From Streptomyces sp. NBC_00286 (GTDB taxonomy: Bacteria; Actinomycetota; Actinomycetes; Streptomycetales; Streptomycetaceae), in contig NZ_CP108054.1 of assembly GCF_036173125.1 (NCBI RefSeq), positions 868,001 through 932,000 on the forward strand: a DNA stretch of 64,000 nt. The letters are read 5' to 3'. The first letter of the stretch is position 1. Each line of letters starts with the position of its first letter. Below, piece by piece: positions 50,801 through 62,062 of the stretch. The translations under genes and the position numbers were made by a program. The notes under the pieces are model-generated. The model saw only the letters and a list, made by a program, of their open reading frames with translations. It was not told where the DNA came from and searched no databases.

Positions 50801-53800
50801 TGGGATCGGTCAAGTCCAACCTCGGGCACACCCAGGCGGCAGCGGGAGTCGCCGGGGTGATCAAGATGGTGCAGGCCATGCAGTACGGGGAACTGCCCCG
50901 CACCCTGCACGTGGAGACGCCGACCCCGCATGCGGACTGGTCTTCCGGCCGGGTGGAACTGCTCACCTCGCCCCGGCCATGGCCGTCGGCGGACCGGCCA
51001 CGTCGCGCCGGGGTGTCGGCCTTCGGGATCGGCGGGACCAACGCGCACGTGATTCTGGAGGAGCCACCGCCGTCACGCGCCGAACGGGTCTCCGAGAAGG
51101 AGATGCCGTACGACAAGGACGCGCCGTACGACGGTGAAGCGCCGCACGGCAGTGACGTGCCGTGCGACGGTGCGGTCCCCTGGCTGCTCTCCGGAGCCGA
51201 CGAAGCCGCCCTGCGCGCCCAGGCGCAACGGCTGGCGGCCGCGGTGGAGACCGGGCCGGAACTGTCCTGCGCCGACATCGGGTTCACACTGGCCGCGTCA
51301 CGGGCGGGATTGCCCCACCGGGCGACGGTGCCGGCCGGGGACCGGGCGCGGATGCTTCAGGTGCTGCAGGCGCTCGGCGAGGGCACGGATGGTGGCGCGG
51401 TGAGGGGCATTGCGGATCCGGGTGTCCGTACGGCGTTCCTGTTCACCGGCCAGGGAGCTCAACGCGCCGGTATGGGACGGGAGTTGTACGCGGCATTCCC
51501 TGCCTTCGCCACGGCCTTCGACGACGTGTGCCGGGAGCTGGACGACCGTCTCGAACGACCGCTGCGTACGGTGATGTTCGCCGAGCAGGATTCGCCGGAG
51601 GCCGCCCTTCTCGACCGAACGGACTTCACTCAGGCCGCTCTGTTCGCCTTCGAGGTCGCCCTGTTCCGGCTGCTGGAGTCCTGGGGGATGCGGGCCGACT
51701 TCCTGGCCGGGCACTCCGTGGGGGAACTGGCGGCGGCCCACGTCTCCGGCGTCCTGGATCTGGCCGACGCCGCGGCGCTCGTCGCGGCCCGCGGGCGGCT
51801 GATGCAGGCGTTGCCCGAGGGCGGGGCGATGGTCGCCCTGCAGGTGGCGGAGGAGGAGGTCGTGCCCGCGCTGGCGGACGTCGGGGACCAGGTGGCGGTC
51901 GCCTCCGTGAACGGGCCGGAGTCTGTGGTGATCTCCGGCGCGGAGGACGCGGTACTCGCCGTCGCGGCCGGGTTCGAGGCGCGCGGACGCAGGGCCGTAC
52001 GCCTGCGCGTCGGCCACGCCTTCCACTCGCCTCTGATCGAGCCGATGCTCGACGAGTTCCGCCGGGTCGCCGAAGGGCTGACCTTCCGGCCGCCGCGGAT
52101 CCCGGTGATCTCCGCCGTGACGGGGCGGCAGGCGAACGCCGAGGAGCTGTGCTCCCCCGAGTACTGGGTACGGCACGCCCGCCTGCCGGTGCGGTTCGCC
52201 GACGCCGTGCGGCGCCTCGATGACGAGGGGGTGTCCGCCTTTCTGGAGCTCGGGCCCGGTCCTGTACTCACGGCGATGGCCGAAGAGTGCCTGACCGCCA
52301 CGGACGGTGGTGTCGCCGGAGAGTGCGTCGCGGCCACCCGGGGCGGCCAGCGGGAAACGGAAACGTTGCTGTCAGCCGTGGCCCGCCTGTACGTGCGCGG
52401 GGTGAAGGTCAACTGGCCGACGGTGTACGCGAACACCGGGGCGCGACGGGTGGACCTGCCGACGTACGCCTTCCAGCGGCAGCGGTACTGGCTGGACGTA
52501 CCGCACACCCCCGAGGCAACGGCCGACGCCCACCTGCTCGGCCCGGCCTTCGCGGTACCGGGCACCGACCGGACCGTGCTCTCCGGGCTGCTCTCCACCA
52601 CGCACCATCCCTGGCTCGCCGACCATGGGATCGCCGGGACGGTCCTCGTACCCGCGACGGTGTTCGTGGAGATGGCCGTCCGGGCGGGCGATGCGGTGGG
52701 CTGCGACATGCTGGACGAACTCGTGGTCCTGGCACCGCTGGTTCTGCCCGCCGCGACCGGGATACGCGTCCAGGTCGTGGTGGGGGCGGCGGACGACTCC
52801 GGCCGCCGCGCGGTCGACATCTACTCCCGGCTTGAGGATTCCGCGGCAGAAGGGCTGGAGACGGACTGGATCCGGCATGTCACCGGGTTGCTGGGCCGGG
52901 CGTCGGACCAGGCTGCGGAGAGCGGGCTGACGCCCTGGCCGCCGCGGGACGCCGCCGAAGTGGACCTCTCCGACGCGTACGACACCCTGGCGGACGGTGG
53001 TTTCGCCTACGGCCCGGCCTTCCGGGGCGTACGGGCGATATGGCGGCGCGGCGAGGAGCTCTTCGCGGAAGCACGGCTCCCCGAGCCGCAGGCGGCGGAC
53101 GCCCATCGCTTCGGGATCCATCCGGCGCTGCTGGACGCGGCACTGCACAGCGCCCTGCTCGCCGACCCTGAACCCGACGCGGTCCGGGTGCCGTTCGCGT
53201 GGAACGGCGTACGTCTGCACGCCACCGGAGCCTCGGAGCTGCGCGTACGAGTCGCGCCGGCCGGGACGGACACGGTCACACTGACGCTGGCCGACCCGGA
53301 AGGGCGCCCGGTGGCGCGGATCGACTCACTCTCCACTCGCGAACTGCCCGCCGGACAGGGCCACTTGGCGGACGAGGCAGTACGGCGCGCCTTGCTGCGC
53401 CCGGACTGGGTCGCCGTCGAGCCGCCCACGGACGCGGATCACGGAGTCTGGACGGTCCTCGGCCCGGACGAACTGAACCTCGGCGAGTTCCTTCCCACCA
53501 TCACGGACCCCACGGCATCCGAACCGGGCATCGTGGCCCTCACGGAACTCGGCCCGGCGACGGATTCCGATCCACTGTCCGCCGTACACCACCTGACCAG
53601 CAGGGTGCTTCAGACCCTGCAGAACTGGCAGGACGATCCGCGGACCGCGGGGTCACGGATGCTGGTGGTGACGAGGAACGCCACCGCACCGGCGCCGGAC
53701 CTGGCAGGTGCCGCGGTCTGGGGACTGGTGCGTACGGCGCAGTCGGAGCTGCCCGGCCGGGTCGTCCTGGTCGACGTGGACGGTCAACCGGAATCCCTGC

Positions 53801-55974
53801 GACTGCTCCCCGCCGCTGTGGCCACCGGCGAGCCCCAACTGTCCGTCCGCGCAGGGCAGATGGCAGTTCCACGACTGGTCGGAGCGGCCACGGATAACGA
53901 GGACACCGGAAGCGGCTCGTTCGGTCCAGACGGCACCGTACTGATCACGGGAGGCACCGGGGCCCTGGGCTCCGAAGTGGCCCGGCACCTGGTCACCGCG
54001 TATGGCGTACGGCATCTGCTGCTGACCGGACGTAGCGGCCCACAGGCACCCGGCTCCGACGAACTGCGCACCGTACTGGAGGAGTTGGGAGCCCAGGTCC
54101 GGATCGTCGCCTGTGACGCCGCCGATCGCTCCGCGCTGGCCGAGGTGATCAAGAGCTGTGAGCCCCCGCTCACCGCCGTGGTACACGCCGCGGGCGTACT
54201 CGACGACGGCGTACTGGCCGCGCTGACGCCCGAACGGATGGCGGCGGTACTGCGGCCGAAGGCGGACGCGGCCTGGAACCTGCACGAACTGACCCGGGAT
54301 CTGGACCTGTCGGCGTTCGTCCTGTTCTCCTCGGCGTCGGGCATGCTGGGCCGAGCCGGCCAGGGCAACTACGCGGCGGCGAACTCCTTCCTGGACGCGC
54401 TCGCCCGCCATCGCACCGCACTCGGGCTGCCTGCCGTGTCCCTGGCCTGGGGGCTGTGGGAGCTCGGCGGCGGTATGGCTGCCCAGCTCGCGGAGAGCGG
54501 ACAGTCCTCGGCATCCCGTTCCCGCGATGGGTTCCGGGCGCTCTCCCCGGCGCAGGGGCTGGCGCTGTTCGACGCGGCACTGGGCGCGGGAGAACCCGTA
54601 CTGGCCCCGATTCTGCTGGACCGGACAAGCCTCCGGTCCGCCGGAGACGACCTCCCGCCACTGCTACGCGGGCTGGTGCGCCCGGTCCGGCCGACGGCCG
54701 GCGGATCCCATCGAGGTGCCGATCCCGGAACCGGCTCCGCACAGCAGGTGTTGGAACCAGGAGCGTGGCGGAAGCTGCTGGCCGAGCTGCCCGCCGGTGA
54801 ACGGGAGGCGGCGCTCGCAGAGTTGCTGCGCGGTGACGTGGCCACGGTTCTCGGATACCGCGACGCCGCCGCGCTGCCGACCGGGAAGACCTTCGCCGAC
54901 CTGGGTTTCGATTCCCTGACGGCGGTTCAGGTCCGCAATCGGCTGAGCATGGCCCTGCGGCTCAGGCTGTCCGCCGCCGCGGTGTTCGAGCATCCCACGG
55001 CGGAGGGACTGGCCCGGCATCTGCTCGGCCTGCTGGACGATTCGCTGCCCGCGCCGGAGCCGGAACGGCACACGCCGGAGCCGCACACGCACACCCTCTC
55101 CTCGCTGTTCCGGAAGGTCAGCGAGAGCGGTCGCGCGGTGGCGGCGATGCACATGCTGGTAACCGCGTCCTATGCGCTGCCGACGTACGGTGCCGCCGCC
55201 TGCCGCGATCACGCGCTGCCCCCCATCCGCCGAGCCGGCGGAAGCGGCGACTCCGGCCGCCCGACGATCGCCTACTTCCCGGCCTACCACCCCTCGCACC
55301 CGTCCGACGGCGGCGAATTCCCCCATTTCCACGGCCACTTCCAGGGCGAACTGGACGTCCTGGAATTCCCGCACCCCGGCATCGGAGGGGGCGCCGCGGT
55401 GCCGGAGGACCATGCCACGCTGGCTCGCACGCACGCCGAGTCCGTGCTGCGGCATGTCGGGGGCAAGCCCTTTGTGATCGTGGGAAGTTCCGCGGGCGGC
55501 AATGTTGCCCACGCCGTGGCCCACCACCTGGAGAGCCTCGGCACGGCTCCCGCCGGCCTCGTCCTGATCGACACGTACCACATCAACGAAGACAACACCG
55601 ACAAGGACTGGCTGGTCTCCCTGGCCGCCCCGGCAGTCCAGGGCCTCGGACAGCCCGCCTTCGCCGCGGACGACGACGGCGCCCTGGCCGCGATGGGCGC
55701 GTACAACCGCATCTTCCTCGGCTGGGAACCCGAGCCGGTCGACACCCCCATCCTCCTGGTACGCGCGACCCAGCCCGCCCCGGCCATGACGGCGTCCACG
55801 GACGCGCGGAACGGGAACTGGCGAACGTCCTGGCCACTCCCCCACGACTGCGTGGACGTGCCCGGCGACCACCTGACGATGATGCGGGAGCACGCCGGGA
55901 CCACGGCGTCGGCCATCCGTACCTGGATCGCCTCACGCACGGCGAACTCACGCAAGGCGAAAGGAAATCAGTGA
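47821..55974 (+). CDS. Type I polyketide synthase AL-ACP-KS-AT-DH-KR-ACP-TE
   Basis: A 2717-residue synthase starting at ATG 47821 after CCGGAGAGG. Domains in order follow. Acyl-CoA-ligase loader about 1-530 ([11 protein letters not shown] near 176, [21 protein letters not shown]). ACP1 Ser595 (GLTSMGA). KS about 655-1080 with Cys827 (TACSSS), His962, His1003. AT with Ser1299 (GHSVGEL) and HAFHSP near 1399, which predicts malonyl-CoA. DH with His1596 ([16 protein letters not shown]) and Asp1772. KR with GGTGALG near 2043, Tyr2184 and an LDD motif (B-type). ACP2 Ser2365 (GFDSLTA). TE with GSSAGG, Ser2557. All catalytic residues are present. A carboxylic-acid starter is activated and loaded on board, extended (perhaps iteratively, with dehydration but no enoyl reduction) and released. 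The product is not assigned. Confidence 0.92.
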   Translation: MRHDELIRPLPELLKTHAEQSGERVAFADSLRSVTYAELERRTGRLAAYLARTGVGRGDRVAFCLGNCVEMVESCLAVVRAGAIGVPLNPRCSDSELAHFLEDSGASVVVTDSAHLAQLGRLGPAYRRLRVLLTGTGPVPADAPDGTVLFESAAEDDEPGHAPRDDLGLDEPAWMLYTSGTTHRPKGVLSTQRSALWSVAACYAPIFGLSPEDRLLWPLPLFHSFGHSLAILGVTAVGASARIADELLPPGGLLGALAAPPEELGGPFTVLAGVPATYHQLVASAEQAPASSTGLRTCVVAGAPSSPSLRRAVEEALGAPLLDAYGSTETCGMIAVNRPEGPRVEGSCGPPVPGMDVRVVDPGTGNDVRDSDEGEIWVRGPGLMSGYHNQPEATAAALKDGWYRTGDLGRRVEHGHLVLTGRVSELIIRGGENIHPTEVEEVLLRCPGVADAVVVGMPHDVLGEVPVAFLVPGPDGIDHQRVLADCRARLSDYKVPAEIHEIAAVPRTASGKIARHAVIPGLARPAPDVRFAAPASLTAAPADGALHDRLLSLSHEAQERALRETVLTETATVCGHEPPDRLDADSPFTDLGLTSMGALTLIDRLSAQAGLRLPTTLVFDHPTPADVARYLRDALFSPETHRHAPARRDPGPDDEDPVVIVAMGCRYPGDVNSPDELWQLVSEGKDAISQFPADRGWDPATLYDPDPDRIGTTYTRSGGFLRRAAEFDAGLFGISPREALAMDPQQRLLLETSWEVWERAGIDPASLKESDTGVFVGVMYGDYSARFTRPHELEAHLGLGSAGSVASGRISYAYGLRGPAITVDTACSSSLVALHWAARALRSGECSLALAGGVTVMATPRPFLAFSRQRGLSPDGRCKSFSSSADGTAWGEGAGLVLLERLSDARRNGHPVLAVLRGSAVNSDGASNGLTAPNGQAQQRLIRQALADAGLRTSDVDAVEAHGTGTTLGDPLEAQALLATYGQGRTEEQPPLWLGSVKSNLGHTQAAAGVAGVIKMVQAMQYGELPRTLHVETPTPHADWSSGRVELLTSPRPWPSADRPRRAGVSAFGIGGTNAHVILEEPPPSRAERVSEKEMPYDKDAPYDGEAPHGSDVPCDGAVPWLLSGADEAALRAQAQRLAAAVETGPELSCADIGFTLAASRAGLPHRATVPAGDRARMLQVLQALGEGTDGGAVRGIADPGVRTAFLFTGQGAQRAGMGRELYAAFPAFATAFDDVCRELDDRLERPLRTVMFAEQDSPEAALLDRTDFTQAALFAFEVALFRLLESWGMRADFLAGHSVGELAAAHVSGVLDLADAAALVAARGRLMQALPEGGAMVALQVAEEEVVPALADVGDQVAVASVNGPESVVISGAEDAVLAVAAGFEARGRRAVRLRVGHAFHSPLIEPMLDEFRRVAEGLTFRPPRIPVISAVTGRQANAEELCSPEYWVRHARLPVRFADAVRRLDDEGVSAFLELGPGPVLTAMAEECLTATDGGVAGECVAATRGGQRETETLLSAVARLYVRGVKVNWPTVYANTGARRVDLPTYAFQRQRYWLDVPHTPEATADAHLLGPAFAVPGTDRTVLSGLLSTTHHPWLADHGIAGTVLVPATVFVEMAVRAGDAVGCDMLDELVVLAPLVLPAATGIRVQVVVGAADDSGRRAVDIYSRLEDSAAEGLETDWIRHVTGLLGRASDQAAESGLTPWPPRDAAEVDLSDAYDTLADGGFAYGPAFRGVRAIWRRGEELFAEARLPEPQAADAHRFGIHPALLDAALHSALLADPEPDAVRVPFAWNGVRLHATGASELRVRVAPAGTDTVTLTLADPEGRPVARIDSLSTRELPAGQGHLADEAVRRALLRPDWVAVEPPTDADHGVWTVLGPDELNLGEFLPTITDPTASEPGIVALTELGPATDSDPLSAVHHLTSRVLQTLQNWQDDPRTAGSRMLVVTRNATAPAPDLAGAAVWGLVRTAQSELPGRVVLVDVDGQPESLRLLPAAVATGEPQLSVRAGQMAVPRLVGAATDNEDTGSGSFGPDGTVLITGGTGALGSEVARHLVTAYGVRHLLLTGRSGPQAPGSDELRTVLEELGAQVRIVACDAADRSALAEVIKSCEPPLTAVVHAAGVLDDGVLAALTPERMAAVLRPKADAAWNLHELTRDLDLSAFVLFSSASGMLGRAGQGNYAAANSFLDALARHRTALGLPAVSLAWGLWELGGGMAAQLAESGQSSASRSRDGFRALSPAQGLALFDAALGAGEPVLAPILLDRTSLRSAGDDLPPLLRGLVRPVRPTAGGSHRGADPGTGSAQQVLEPGAWRKLLAELPAGEREAALAELLRGDVATVLGYRDAAALPTGKTFADLGFDSLTAVQVRNRLSMALRLRLSAAAVFEHPTAEGLARHLLGLLDDSLPAPEPERHTPEPHTHTLSSLFRKVSESGRAVAAMHMLVTASYALPTYGAAACRDHALPPIRRAGGSGDSGRPTIAYFPAYHPSHPSDGGEFPHFHGHFQGELDVLEFPHPGIGGGAAVPEDHATLARTHAESVLRHVGGKPFVIVGSSAGGNVAHAVAHHLESLGTAPAGLVLIDTYHINEDNTDKDWLVSLAAPAVQGLGQPAFAADDDGALAAMGAYNRIFLGWEPEPVDTPILLVRATQPAPAMTASTDARNGNWRTSWPLPHDCVDVPGDHLTMMREHAGTTASAIRTWIASRTANSRKAKGNQ

Positions 55975-57533
55975 GTCTCTCGAAGCACACAGAGAGCAAC
56001 ACGGAGAGGAACGCGGAGGGGAAGCACGCGGAGGAGGCCGAGGAGTACGACGTCATCGTCGTCGGAGGCGGTCCGGCCGGGGCGACGGTCTCGGCAGCCG
56101 TCGCCTTGCGGGGCCACCGTGTCCTCCTCGTCGAGCAGCACACGTTCCCCAGGTACCAGATCGGGGAGTCGCTGCTCCCTGCCACCGTGCACGGCGTGTG
56201 CCGCATCCTGGGCGTCGAGGAGGAGATGGCACGGGCGGGCTTCAAGCTCAAGCGCGGCGGCACCTTCCGCTGGGGGCGGAACCGGGACCCGTGGCAGTTC
56301 TCCTTCGCGCTGTCGCCCCGGCTGGCCGACCCGACCTCGTTCGCCTACCAGGTCGAACGGTCCCGGTTCGACGCGATCCTCCTGGACAACGCCCGACGCC
56401 TGGGCGTGGACGTACGGGAGGGCTGCCGCGTCACGAACGTACTCGCCGACGAGGAGCGGGTCCGGGGCGTGACCTGGACCGGCCCGGACGGCGGGACAGC
56501 TGAGGCCAGGGCCCGGTACGTCGTGGACGCCTCGGGAAACGGCAGCAGGATCCACTCGCACGTCGGCGGGAAGCGGACGTACTCGGACTTCTTCCGGAAC
56601 ATCGCGGTGTTCGGCTACTGCGCCGGCGGCCGGCGTCTGCCGGCGCCGAACGACGGCAACATCTTCTGCGCGGCCTTCGACGAGGGCTGGATCTGGTACA
56701 TCCCGCTCCGGGACGACCTGACGAGCGTGGGCGCGGTGGTGAGCCGGGAGAACGCGGCGGCGATCCAGCGGGACCCGGCGGCCGCGTGGCGCCGCCTGAT
56801 CGACTCGTGCACCGAAGTCCAGGGCTTACTCGACGGGGTCCCGCAGGCGACCGAGCCGCCGTACGACCAGGTGCGGGTGCGCAGGGACTGGTCGTACTGG
56901 AAGTCCCGGCTGTGGCGGCCCGGCATGGTGCTGACCGGTGACGCGGCGTGCTTCGTCGACCCGGTCCTGTCCTCCGGCGTGCACCTCGCCACGTACGGTG
57001 CCCTGCTCGCGGCCCGGTCGATCAACAGCGTCCTCGCCGGAACCGCCGGAACCGCCGGAACTCTGGACGAGGCCCGCTGCTTCGACGAGTTCGAGGCCCG
57101 CTATCGCCACGAGTACAGCCTGTTCTACGAATTCCTTGTCTCCTTCTACGACATGCACCAGGACGAGCGGTCGTACTTCTGGAAGGCACGCAAGGTCACC
57201 AACGTCGGCGCCACGGAACTGGAGGCCTTCGTCGAGCTGGTGGGCGGCCTGGCGTCCGGCGACGCGTCGCTCACCGGCCCCGGCCAGGCGGGAACCCGCC
57301 TGGCGGCGGCCTCCTCGGCCCTCGACCAGGCGGTGGGCCGCCTCCCGGACTCCGACGGCCTGCGCAACCCCCTCTTCGAGTCCCCCAACATCCGCCAGGT
57401 CTTCCAGGAGGGCACGGTCCTCCAGGAACGAGGCCTCTTCGGCGGCCCCCTGGAGGACGAGACACCCCTGTCTCCCGGCGGCCTGGTCGCCACAGAGGAC
57501 GGCCTGGCCTGGGCGGATCCGGGCGCACGGTGA
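55971..57533 (+). CDS. FAD-dependent halogenase
   Basis: A 520-residue flavoprotein whose GTG start overlaps the PKS stop (GTGA), so the two are translated together. After a polar, charged 25-residue N-terminus the FAD loop [12 protein letters not shown] appears, then [25 protein letters not shown] (the conserved Lys region), the halogenase WxWxIP motif as WIWYIP (residues 240-245), and [21 protein letters not shown]. The motifs fit carrier-bound or free phenolic/pyrrolic flavin halogenases. No flavin reductase gene adjoins. It probably chlorinates the PKS-bound or released product. Confidence 0.88.
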   Translation: MSLSKHTESNTERNAEGKHAEEAEEYDVIVVGGGPAGATVSAAVALRGHRVLLVEQHTFPRYQIGESLLPATVHGVCRILGVEEEMARAGFKLKRGGTFRWGRNRDPWQFSFALSPRLADPTSFAYQVERSRFDAILLDNARRLGVDVREGCRVTNVLADEERVRGVTWTGPDGGTAEARARYVVDASGNGSRIHSHVGGKRTYSDFFRNIAVFGYCAGGRRLPAPNDGNIFCAAFDEGWIWYIPLRDDLTSVGAVVSRENAAAIQRDPAAAWRRLIDSCTEVQGLLDGVPQATEPPYDQVRVRRDWSYWKSRLWRPGMVLTGDAACFVDPVLSSGVHLATYGALLAARSINSVLAGTAGTAGTLDEARCFDEFEARYRHEYSLFYEFLVSFYDMHQDERSYFWKARKVTNVGATELEAFVELVGGLASGDASLTGPGQAGTRLAAASSALDQAVGRLPDSDGLRNPLFESPNIRQVFQEGTVLQERGLFGGPLEDETPLSPGGLVATEDGLAWADPGAR

Positions 57534-57612
57534 TCCACGACGCTCCGGCTCGGTGCGTGTTGTGGCGGCGGAAGCTGGTGCTCCGGGGCCGCGCACCGTA
57601 GAACTGGGCCTC

Positions 57613-57999
57613 ATGTCTGATCAGTGGCCGGACCAACGCCCGGCGCCAAGGCCCTTGCCCGGTGCGCCCGGCGGGTACGGGCCACCCGGCGCGTACGGGC
57701 CGCCACAATTCCAGGAGGTCAGTGCCGGGTACCGGCGTTGGGCAGGCGTCCTGCTCTGGCTCACGATCGCCGTCGCGGGTCTCATGGTGGTGGCGTTCGT
57801 GGTCAGCATCGTCTTCCTGGTGAAGGCGGACGCGGACGTGGACAACGCCGCCTACGGCTATCTCGCGATCTTCCTCTGGTTCGGGATCGCCGCCGCGATC
57901 CCGGTGCTGCTGGCGCTCGGTGTCCCCGCAATCGTCATGAAGCGGCGTGTACGGCAGCAGGAGCGGCTGGGCCACGGTGGGTGGGCGTCGTTGAGTTGA
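57613..57999 (+). CDS. Small membrane protein, Pro/Gly-rich N-terminus
   Basis: A 128-residue protein starting at ATG 57613. Residues 1-35 are Pro/Gly/Tyr-rich (GAPGGYGPPGAYGPP), followed by two TM helices (VLLWLTIAVAGLMVVAFVVSIVFL and LAIFLWFGIAAAIPVLLALGVPAIVM) and a short basic tail. No family is recognised beyond general actinobacterial DUF4190-like small membrane proteins. It lies 79 bp after the halogenase and may or may not belong to the cluster. Confidence 0.6.
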   Translation: MSDQWPDQRPAPRPLPGAPGGYGPPGAYGPPQFQEVSAGYRRWAGVLLWLTIAVAGLMVVAFVVSIVFLVKADADVDNAAYGYLAIFLWFGIAAAIPVLLALGVPAIVMKRRVRQQERLGHGGWASLS

Positions 58000-58000
58000 G

Positions 58001-58876
58001 TTACTCGTGGACCTGAGCGTTCAGCGTGGGATGCGCGTCATCGTTGTCCGCGCCCAGGCCCGCGAGCAGGCGCAGCCCGTCCTCGGCGGAGCTGCCGGGG
58101 GGCGCGGACAGCACCACCAGCTCCATGCCCGAATCATCCGGTAGTGCGAAGTTCTCCTGGTGCAGTTCCAGCAGGCCGACCAGGGGGTGCCGGTACGCCT
58201 TGCGCCCATGTGTGCGGGCGCGCACGTCCGCGCGGGCCCAGAGGCGCCGGAAACGCTCGCTGCTCATCGCCAACTCGCCGATGAGCGAGGCCAGGCGGGG
58301 GTCCTCGGGGTATTTGCCGGCGGCCAGGCGCAGGTGCCCGACCACGTCGAGGGTGCATTTCTCCCAGTCCGCGTAAAGGCCGCGCTCGGCCTCCTCGAGG
58401 AAGATGTGCCGGGCGGTGTTCAGGCCCGGCATCGCCCGACCGTAGAGGAGCCCGGCGAGGCGGTTCCCGGCGAGCACGTCCAGGCGATGGTCCATGATCA
58501 GCGCGGGTGCGTCGGCTACCAGGTCGAGGACGCGCCGCAGCCCCGGCCGGACCCTCCCCCGGCCTCCGGCCGGGGGGACCCCCATGCCCGGCGCCTTCGC
58601 GCGGCGGCGGCGCTGCCGGGCGAGCCGGTCAAGGTGCCCGCGTTCGGTCTCGTCGAGGCCGAGGACGCGGGCGAGCGCGTCGAGGACCTGCTCGGAGGGC
58701 TGGGTCGCGCGGCCCTGCTCGAGGCGTACGTAGTAGTCGACGCTGACTCCGGACAGGTGCGCGACCTCTTCGCGGCGCAGCCCTTCGACCCGGCGACGGC
58801 TGTCGGTGGGGATGCCTACGGTTGCCGGGTCGACCCGGGAACGCCGGGTCCGCAGGAAACCCGCAAGATCGTCCAT
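58001..58876 (-). CDS. XRE-family regulator, MmyB type
   Basis: A 291-residue protein with an N-terminal HTH (LAGFLRTRRSRVDPATVGIP, RRVEGLRREEVAHLSGVSVDYYVRLEQGRATQPSEQVLDALARVLGL) and the MmyB-like ligand domain (ALIMDHRLDVLAGNRLAGLLYG, ADWEKCTLDVVGHLRLAAGKYPEDPRLASLIGELAMSSERFRRLWARADVR, HPLVGLLELHQENFALPD). Family members bind fatty-acid-like ligands in one known structure. It is divergent from the flavoprotein at 59014 and probably controls it. Confidence 0.9.
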   Translation of the reverse strand: MDDLAGFLRTRRSRVDPATVGIPTDSRRRVEGLRREEVAHLSGVSVDYYVRLEQGRATQPSEQVLDALARVLGLDETERGHLDRLARQRRRRAKAPGMGVPPAGGRGRVRPGLRRVLDLVADAPALIMDHRLDVLAGNRLAGLLYGRAMPGLNTARHIFLEEAERGLYADWEKCTLDVVGHLRLAAGKYPEDPRLASLIGELAMSSERFRRLWARADVRARTHGRKAYRHPLVGLLELHQENFALPDDSGMELVVLSAPPGSSAEDGLRLLAGLGADNDDAHPTLNAQVHE

Positions 58877-59013
58877 GCTCCCAGTATGGCCTCGGGGGTG
58901 CCCGTGAAGGTGGCCCTGCCGTTACCAGGAAGTCCCGTCCGATGGAAGGGGCGCCCCTGAACGCCGGGCGCCGCGGCGCCCAGGATCGAAGGCACCGATC
59001 CGAAGGAGTTCCC

Positions 59014-59793
59014 ATGAAGACGCTGATCGTCTACGCCCACCCGGAGCCGAAGTCGCTCAACAGCTCGCTGAAGGACCTCGCGGTGTCCACCTTGGAGACC
59101 GCCGGGCACGAGGTACGGGTGAGCGATCTGTACGCGATGAACTGGAAGGCGGTCGTGGACGCCGCGGACTACGGCCCCGACGCCTCAAGTCCGCTGAAGG
59201 TCGCCTTGGACTCGGGCCGGGCCTTCGACGCCGGGACGCTCACCCCGGACGTCCTCGCCGAGCAGGAGAAGCTGCTGTGGGCCGACACGATCATCTTCCA
59301 GTTCCCGCTGTGGTGGTACACGATGCCCGCGATCCTCAAAGGCTGGGTGGACCGGGTGTTCACCTACCACTTCGCGTATGGCGTCGGCGAGCACAGCGAC
59401 ACCAGGTACGGCGAGCGCTTCGGCGAAGGCACCCTCGCGGGCAGGAAGGCGCTGCTGTCGGTGACCGCCGGCGGCCCGGAGTCGCATTACGCCGCTCGTG
59501 GGATCAACGGCCCCATCGACGATCTGTTGTTCCCGATCCACCACGGCATCCTCTACTACCCGGGTATCGAGGTGCTGCCGCCGTTCGTGCTGTACGGCAC
59601 CGACCGGATGACCGGCGAGGACTACGCGGATGTCGCCAAGGCGTGGGAGCAGCGCCTGCTCACCCTGGAGTCGACCGAGCCGATCGCGTTCCGGCGGCAG
59701 AACTTCGGGGACTACGAGATCCCCTCGCTGCACCTGAAGGAGGGACTGGAGCCGACGGGCCGCACGGGTTTCGGGCTGCACGTGCGCGGCTGA
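59014..59793 (+). CDS. NAD(P)H-dependent quinone oxidoreductase (NQO1/MdaB-like flavodoxin fold)
   Basis: A 259-residue flavoprotein starting at ATG 59014 after GAAGGAG. It opens with MKTLIVYAHPEPKSLNSSLKDLAV and has DLYAMNW, WADTIIFQFPLWWYTMPAILKGWVDRVFTYHFAYG (the FPLWW flavin-contact motif) and SVTAGGPESHYAARGING. It transfers two electrons from NAD(P)H to quinones or azo/nitro compounds. It is divergent from an MmyB-type regulator, a common pair in Streptomyces. Confidence 0.9.
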   Translation: MKTLIVYAHPEPKSLNSSLKDLAVSTLETAGHEVRVSDLYAMNWKAVVDAADYGPDASSPLKVALDSGRAFDAGTLTPDVLAEQEKLLWADTIIFQFPLWWYTMPAILKGWVDRVFTYHFAYGVGEHSDTRYGERFGEGTLAGRKALLSVTAGGPESHYAARGINGPIDDLLFPIHHGILYYPGIEVLPPFVLYGTDRMTGEDYADVAKAWEQRLLTLESTEPIAFRRQNFGDYEIPSLHLKEGLEPTGRTGFGLHVRG

Positions 59794-59817
59794 CCGCCGG
59801 CCCGATACCCCGAGCCC

Positions 59818-61620
59818 TTACACCTGCCGGCGCCGCGTCGCGTGGCGTGTGCCGTGCAGGGCGAAGGCCGTGTTGACGAGGCCGACGTGGCTGAACGCCT
59901 GGGGTGTGTTGCCGAGTTGGCGGTGGGCGACCGGGTCCCACTCCTCCGAGAGCAGGCCGACGTCGTTACGGGCGTCCAGTACGCGCTCGAACACGGTGTC
60001 CGCCTCCTCGCGGCGGCCGGTCGCCCTGAGGGCGTCGGCGAACCACAAGGAGCAGACGAGGAAGGCTCCTTCACGGCCGCCGTCGGTGTAGCGCCGCAGG
60101 AAGCCGTGATCGCCGAGCGTGCGAGCCACGGCGGCGAGCGTGCCGTGGACGCGGGGGTCGTCGGGCGGCAGGAAGCCGAGCTTGGGCAGCAGCAGTGCGG
60201 ACGCGTCGATGTCGTGGGAGCCGTACGCCTGCACGAAGCTGTGCTGTTCGGCGTCCCAGCCCTCGCGGCACACTTCGTCGTGGATCGCCTGGCGCATCCC
60301 CCGCCAGCGCTCCGCCGAACTGCGCAGTCCCGCGATCCGCGCCATCCGCAGCGCGCGGTCCGCGGCGACCCACGACATGATCCGGGAGTGCACGAAGTGC
60401 CGTGGCGGGCCGCGGACTTCCCACAGTCCCACGTCGGGTTCGCGCCAGTGCCGCTCGAGGTGGTCCATGAGTGAGGCGACGACGCTCCACATGTGGTGGT
60501 CGATGGGTATGCCCGCACGCACCGCGGAGTAGATGGTGTTGAGCACCTCGCCGTAGACGTCGAGTTGGAGCTGATCGGCGGCCGCGTTGCCGAAGCGGAC
60601 GGGGCGGGAGCCCTCGTATCCCTCGAGCCAGCCGGCCGGTTTCTCGGGCAGCCTGCGCTGGCCTGACACCCCGTACATCGGCTGGAGGTCGTCGGGTTGG
60701 CCGGCCACGGCGCGGACCAGCCAGTTCCGCCAGGCGACGGCTTCGTCGCGGTAGCCGGTGCGCAGGAGACAGGACAGCGTGAAGGTGGAGTCACGGAGCC
60801 AGCAGAAGCGGTAGTCCCAATTGCGTTCCCCGCCGAGGCATTCGGGCAGTGAGGTGGTGACGGCAGCCACCATTCCTCCGGTGGGTGCGTAGATCAGTGC
60901 CTTGAGTGTGATGAGGGAGCGCAGTACCGCGTCGCGCCAAGGGCCTTGATAAGTGCACTTCGCCGTCCACTGCTGCCAGAATTCCTGTGTCTCCGCGAGG
61001 AGTTCGGTGGTATCCCCGCGCGGATTCTGCGGCAGGTGGGAGGGGCTCCAGTCGAGGACGAATGCTCTTCGCTGTCCGGCCGAGAGCGTGAACTGCGAGT
61101 GAATACAGGAATTGCTGAGGGAGAAGCACGTTTCGTCGTTGTCGTGTGGCGGACTTGGGTCGCATCGTACGAGGACGGCGTCGGGTCCGGCGATGGCGGT
61201 CACCGTGTGCGGGGCGACACCCCGGGTCCAGGGCACCACCTGTCCGTTGAGGAAGCGCAGCCGCAGTTCCCCGCGCATCTCGACCCGGCCCGCGAGTCCT
61301 TCCACCAGGCGTACCAGCCGGGGAACTCCCTGGCGAGGCGGCATGAAGTCGGTCACGCGCACGGCGCCGTCCGCTGTCTGCCAGACCGTGTCCAGGATCA
61401 GTGTTTCGCCCCGGTAGGCACGGCGGTCACACCGTCGCGAGGCAGCTTCGGCCGGGGCGATCCGCCAGCGGCCGTTGTCCTCGCCACCGAGCAGTGCGGC
61501 GAAACAGGCGGGGGAATCGAATCGCGGCAGGCACATCCAGTCGATCGCCCCGTCCTTGCCGACCAGAGCGGCCGTTTCCAGGTCCCCGATGAGGGCGTAG
61601 TCCTCGATTCGCCCTGCCAT
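59818..61620 (-). CDS. Glycoside hydrolase family 15 protein (glucoamylase/trehalase-like)
   Basis: A 600-residue protein starting at ATG 61620 (MAGRIEDYALIGDLETAALVGKDGAIDWMCLPRFDSPACFAALLG), the usual opening of bacterial GH15 proteins. An N-terminal beta domain is followed by the (alpha/alpha)6 barrel with LGGERNWDYRFCWLRDSTFTL, GLWEVRGPPRHFVHSRIMSWVAADRALRMA (catalytic-acid region) and LLSEEWDP (catalytic base). No signal peptide, so it is cytoplasmic. Actinobacterial members include trehalases; specificity cannot be read from motifs. The upstream in-frame ATG at 61803 is rejected because the added 61 residues lack family similarity. Confidence 0.88.
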   Translation of the reverse strand: MAGRIEDYALIGDLETAALVGKDGAIDWMCLPRFDSPACFAALLGGEDNGRWRIAPAEAASRRCDRRAYRGETLILDTVWQTADGAVRVTDFMPPRQGVPRLVRLVEGLAGRVEMRGELRLRFLNGQVVPWTRGVAPHTVTAIAGPDAVLVRCDPSPPHDNDETCFSLSNSCIHSQFTLSAGQRRAFVLDWSPSHLPQNPRGDTTELLAETQEFWQQWTAKCTYQGPWRDAVLRSLITLKALIYAPTGGMVAAVTTSLPECLGGERNWDYRFCWLRDSTFTLSCLLRTGYRDEAVAWRNWLVRAVAGQPDDLQPMYGVSGQRRLPEKPAGWLEGYEGSRPVRFGNAAADQLQLDVYGEVLNTIYSAVRAGIPIDHHMWSVVASLMDHLERHWREPDVGLWEVRGPPRHFVHSRIMSWVAADRALRMARIAGLRSSAERWRGMRQAIHDEVCREGWDAEQHSFVQAYGSHDIDASALLLPKLGFLPPDDPRVHGTLAAVARTLGDHGFLRRYTDGGREGAFLVCSLWFADALRATGRREEADTVFERVLDARNDVGLLSEEWDPVAHRQLGNTPQAFSHVGLVNTAFALHGTRHATRRRQV

Positions 61621-62062
61621 GACAAGAATTCTAGGAGAAGACACACAGGACGGCAGAAGGGGAAATCTTGAAAGAGAACATGTGCGTTTGACGGGGTCCT
61701 GGTGCCATGTTAAAGGTGGGATAGCAGGGCATTCAGTTCCTTTCGGCAGGACGTACCGATGTCCCGAATGGCGAGCCGGCTTACGGCACGTGTGGTCTCG
61801 CACCCGCTACGGCGTGCGACGGACCGACCTGCCTCCCCGGGCCCGCGGCGCTTCGGTTCTCCCTGCGGTGTCCATCCGTTGCGTCGTGCCTCGGATCGCG
61901 TCGTGCGCGCCCCGGTGCGCCGGTCGGCGCCCTGCCGGGCCCGGACCGCTCGGCGGTCCAGGCGGGCGCGTACAGCCTCCTCCCGCACGGTCGGCCGTCG
62001 CCGAAGCAGCGACGCCGGAGACGGAGCAGGCGAGCAGAAGGCATCATCCGCGGGAGGCTGCC
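61621..62062. other. Intergenic region between divergent GH15 and glycosyltransferase genes
   Basis: About 440 bp containing both promoters. It begins AT-rich (61621-61690), then becomes GC-rich. The frame of the downstream gene is open throughout but shows no protein-like conservation, so it is treated as leader. Confidence 0.5.

Noticed and set aside
61619..62062. Longer start for the glycosyltransferase
   Set aside because: The added 148 residues are Arg/Pro-rich without family similarity and would overlap the GH15 start; ATG 62063 has a good ribosome site.
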